48,683 bases of DNA from Blattamonas nauphoetae (Eukaryota > Preaxostyla > Oxymonadida), in assembly GCA_033064195.1 (NCBI GenBank), contig JARBJD010000451.1:1-48683 (forward strand), given 5' to 3'. The notes below the pieces were generated by a model. The model did no database searches, had not been told where the DNA came from, and saw only the letters and a program-made list of their open reading frames with translations. This document shows positions 45,758-48,683 of this stretch, piece after piece (within the stretch, counting starts at the first letter, position 1; every line of letters begins with the position of its first letter). A program made the position numbers and the translations under genes.

Positions 45758-46720
45758 TCACATTTCTGCTCGATCTATAGCTCCCATTCCAGAACTGTCC
45801 AACTGTGCAAATCGATAATATCCAGGCATCTCTGTTTGGTACTGATCGATATCATCATCTGTTCTTGTTGCATAGGCTTGGCGTGTCAGCTTATTGCAAA
45901 GTGTCGATATGTCATCTGAATAGTGATTGAAGTATTCTTTTAAGAAAGTTGAGTCTTGAGTGATCATTTGGAGAAACACAGGATGAATCAGTTCCTTGAA
46001 GGCTTTCTTTTGTTTCATACTGGGATTGTAGTCCTGAACATGATCATGAAGCCATTTGTCCCACATTTGTGATGCTACTTTCGATTGAATCGAATTGAAC
46101 ACCATATTGTCTATGACATGTTTCTCAAGATTTGCGGGGTTTCCTTGACTTGCACGAGTTATTCCCAATACACTTGTCATGAAGTCGCCAACAACTTTCT
46201 TCATTATTGCATATGGTTGTTGAGATCGTTTAGTCTTCATCTCTTCATAGCTGATGTCTCGATAATTGGTTGGCAAATCGTATGTTCCATTCTTGAGGAA
46301 ATTCCTGTGCACCGCTTTGATTTTCCTTCCATTTTCTTGATTGAACGATGTGTATGGTTTCAGTCTTCGCATATCTGGTGTTGGATTCATTGCGTAGTAT
46401 GTCTCTTTGACGGGTCTGCTGTTGTATGGAGTTAGCATAGCACCATTGACTGCAATCAGATCTCCGGTATCATTATCGTAGACCATCACATCAGGAACTT
46501 GTCCATATTGTTCTATTTTCGCAGTCCAATTTCGTCCAGTTCTCTTGATGTATTCTAACGCTGATGGAAGACTGCACAGAACATCATTGCGTCTGGTTTG
46601 AATATCATCGTCGGCATAGATTCGTTTCAATGCTGCTTGAGTCTCCGGTCCGTATCTCATTTTTGGTTTCTTCGCTTGTGCTTTTCTTTGTGGTTGAACG
46701 TACACTATCTTTTGTGACAT
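45758..46720 (-). mobile_element. Long Polinton frame of unassigned, structural-type protein (fossil)
   Basis: A 320-residue open frame with a basic N terminus (YVQPQRKAQAKKPKMRYG), beta-rich middle (VPDVMVYDNDTGDLIAVNG) and helical C-terminal half. Its position beside the packaging ATPase is like that of Polinton virion or maturation genes. I could not assign it to a capsid or protease family. Confidence 0.6.
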
Positions 46721-46781
46721 TGTGTGTTTTCATACAAAATAAAAAAACCAAAAGTATATTTTAATTAGAGTTAAATCACAA

Positions 46782-47417
46782 ATGAAGAAATCATCGATGT
46801 CTCTAACAGCCTATGTGAATACAAAATTGAGTGAAGCATCAAATAGGAATGTTTCTCATGAAGTGCAATCACAAATACATCCAGACTTGAATTTCAATCG
46901 CAATAGTGTCAATGTCCTCGTTGGAAACAGAGGAAGTGGAAAGACCTTCAATGCTCTTCGAGAAGTTGCCAAACTCCAAAATGTTCAGGTCAGAAATGAA
47001 CTGTTTCACCTCTTTGTCTTCGTCACCGATAAGAACATTGATCCAACCTTCGATAAATTCAAACCAATACTGAACGTTCCTTATGTCAAAGTGAAATACG
47101 ATGATGCACTTCCATTTCTGTTGGAACTCTCTGAATCAAAAGCTGCGTATGAAGAGATTCTTGACAATCAATGGCAGAACAGAATCACAGATGAATGCAG
47201 AGAGAATCTCTTTGACTCACTTTACATTGAGGACTTCTCAGTGAAGAATCTCCAAACGATTATCCTTCTTGATGACTGTCGTAGAATCCTTGGGGAACGG
47301 AGAACATCCAAAAATAGAATGACAATGATGGACTTATTATTGGAGAATCGACAGCCAAAGTTCACATTCTTTCTGACGATGCATGAACTCTTCAGTTTGT
47401 CAGCAGACATGAAGTAA
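46782..47417 (+). mobile_element. Polinton packaging-type ATPase region (fossil)
   Basis: The open part shows a Walker A motif (VGNRGSGKT) near its start, a Walker B strand (IILLDDCR), and a MHELFSLSADMK segment in the place of the A32/FtsK-like sensor region. In Polintons this ATPase is thought to pump DNA into capsids. Similarity to the family continues past the listed end. Confidence 0.75.
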
Positions 47418-47605
47418 AACATTGATTCAATGTGGATCTTTGGAGGATTCAATAAAGAACGAATCAGTCGAGTCTATCCTCAATTGAACTCACCAATTGA
47501 CATTCGACAATTCTGGAACGTGTACCAACGAAAACAAAATGTGAAGCAATTATTCTTCGATACAATACAGATGGAGTAGCACTGAATGAAATCAACAAAG
47601 ATGGA

Positions 47606-47965
47606 CTAATCAGAAGGGTCTGTTAATTCTTGGATAAGGTTGCCAATCGTCTCGTCAAAACTTCGAAGCCTCATGCTGAGAGTGTCAGTGAGCGTCTGAA
47701 TTGATTCTTCTATGTCTGATAATCTCTGATCAATCGAGAGTGAATTAGGTGAAGTGGAAGCATCAACATATTGTTTCCTCAGTGCAATCTCACCTCTTAT
47801 TTTTGTGATTCTGTATCCATCAATTTGAATCATCCTATTCAGTTTCTGAGTTGTGTACTCATTCAGTTCTTTTCTATTCTTCTCCAAGTATCTCTGAAAG
47901 TCGTGGATGTTTGTGAACTCTTTCTGCTCAGGATCAAACGGTTCTAATATTTTCAGTGATGACAT
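47606..47965 (-). mobile_element. Small helical Polinton frame (fossil)
   Basis: A 119-residue minus-strand frame (start MSSLKILEPFDPEQKEF) of largely helical, charged sequence with a coiled-coil-like end (IDQRLSDIEESIQTLTDTL). Not assigned to a known Polinton protein. Confidence 0.5.
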
Positions 47966-48019
47966 TTAAGTGAAATAAAAATATCTGAAACATTTTTGAA
48001 AACGAACGAAGTTCTGAGG

Positions 48020-48683
48020 TCAGAATAGACCGAATTCAGCAATGAACTCTGGAGTTAAGTCGTCAATTGAGTCTGCATGGAACTTGGTGTGTTGGATTGG
48101 AACGTAGACAACTTTTGACAGACATGTGAGTCCATTCAGTAGAGTAGCAACCACATTCCCATGTTTGTATTCAATGAATTTCCCCACGAATTGAAACTGT
48201 CTACGCTTCTTCTGAAACTTGGCAACAGTCTTGTCCAAATCAAGGTGAATCAACAGAATATTTCCTGGTTTGTATTTCCATAACATCTGAGTTGTCTGTT
48301 GCCTTTGGATGTTCTTTAATTGTTCTTCACAACTGGAGATGTACAGTGCTTCAATTTCACGATTATTTTGAGCTTGCTCTGGTGTGAATTTGTTCCAGTA
48401 CGCTCTCGATGAGGAGTCATATTGTAGTATTCAACCATCTGATTCATCAATGAATGATTTGCCATCTGTGTTGCATTGTCTTGGAATCCATCTCTGATTG
48501 TTCTGATCACTCGATCGACTATTCGATTATGATTAGTGAATGGTGAGCTTGTGAAATAAGTATTGACATTCTGATCCTTGAAAACTCTGATGCTTCGCCA
48601 CTTGTCCATGCAGCTTCTCCATCACCACGAATGTTGTTGACATGAACTCCACGATGATTTATCAGATCATTGATTGCAGTCTT
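48020..48683 (-). mobile_element. Polinton integrase region, partial (fossil)
   Basis: Minus-strand blocks match the end of a retroviral-type integrase core (NHRGVHVNNIRGDGEAAW, then NRIVDRVIRTIRDGF and VEYYNMTPH) and a C-terminal SH3/chromo-like part with KYKPGNILLIHLD. The first catalytic residues lie outside the window to the right. Polinton integrases insert the element with a 6-bp duplication. The copy is broken. Confidence 0.75.

Larger units (their letters stand above)
45457..48683. mobile_element. Right piece of a Polinton/Maverick (broken fossil), continuing past the window
   Basis: The gene set is that of a Polinton: a packaging ATPase, a retroviral-type integrase and several structural-type frames on both strands, in an AT-rich background unlike the host genes. 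It has at least two or three breaks besides the 8-kb insertion. DNA polymerase and capsid genes, if present, lie beyond the right edge. It predates the insertion at 37459-45456. Confidence 0.75.

Overview
The window is eukaryotic and protist-like. Its genes carry many very short GT-AG introns (about 31-120 nt), intergenic gaps are small, and unrelated transposons are nested in one another. A class II aldolase, a DPM3-like subunit, a pyruvate:ferredoxin oxidoreductase fragment, Polinton and DIRS elements, a beta-helix surface-protein fragment and a helical-repeat family all fit an oxymonad flagellate close to Blattamonas. That placement is inference from remembered families, not a search result.

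Layout. 1-3742 holds host genes: a partial unidentified gene, a thioredoxin-like gene and an AGC-type protein kinase, all disturbed by small deletions in short base runs. 3871-17288 is two DIRS-like tyrosine-recombinase retroelements lying exactly end to end, both broken, each carrying a nested TIR element (8260-9804 and 13669-16509). 17383-29885 is a compact, well preserved host block: SWI3-like SWIRM protein, casein kinase 1, an unidentified gene, a small divergent gene, cyclophilin, a bromodomain-NET protein, an acidic unidentified protein, DPM3-like, FIGNL1-like AAA ATPase and class II fructose-bisphosphate aldolase.

30195-36450 is a transposon nest: related inverted-repeat elements, a Mutator-like element (31475-33893) and a decayed Merlin-type transposase. 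36725-48683 is a broken Polinton, cut in two by a 7,998-bp insertion (37459-45456) that has roughly 340-bp terminal inverted repeats and a perfect 9-bp target duplication. That insertion carries no visible transposase but does hold pieces of host-type genes, so it looks like a Pack-MULE.

The most unusual pattern is a tRNA-like module (A box, B box 42-43 nt downstream, then a T run) at or near the termini of three otherwise unrelated TIR elements. The host genes do not form one pathway: chromatin (SWIRM and bromodomain-NET), signalling (AGC kinase, CK1), folding (cyclophilin, thioredoxin-like), ER glycosylation (DPM3) and glycolysis (aldolase).
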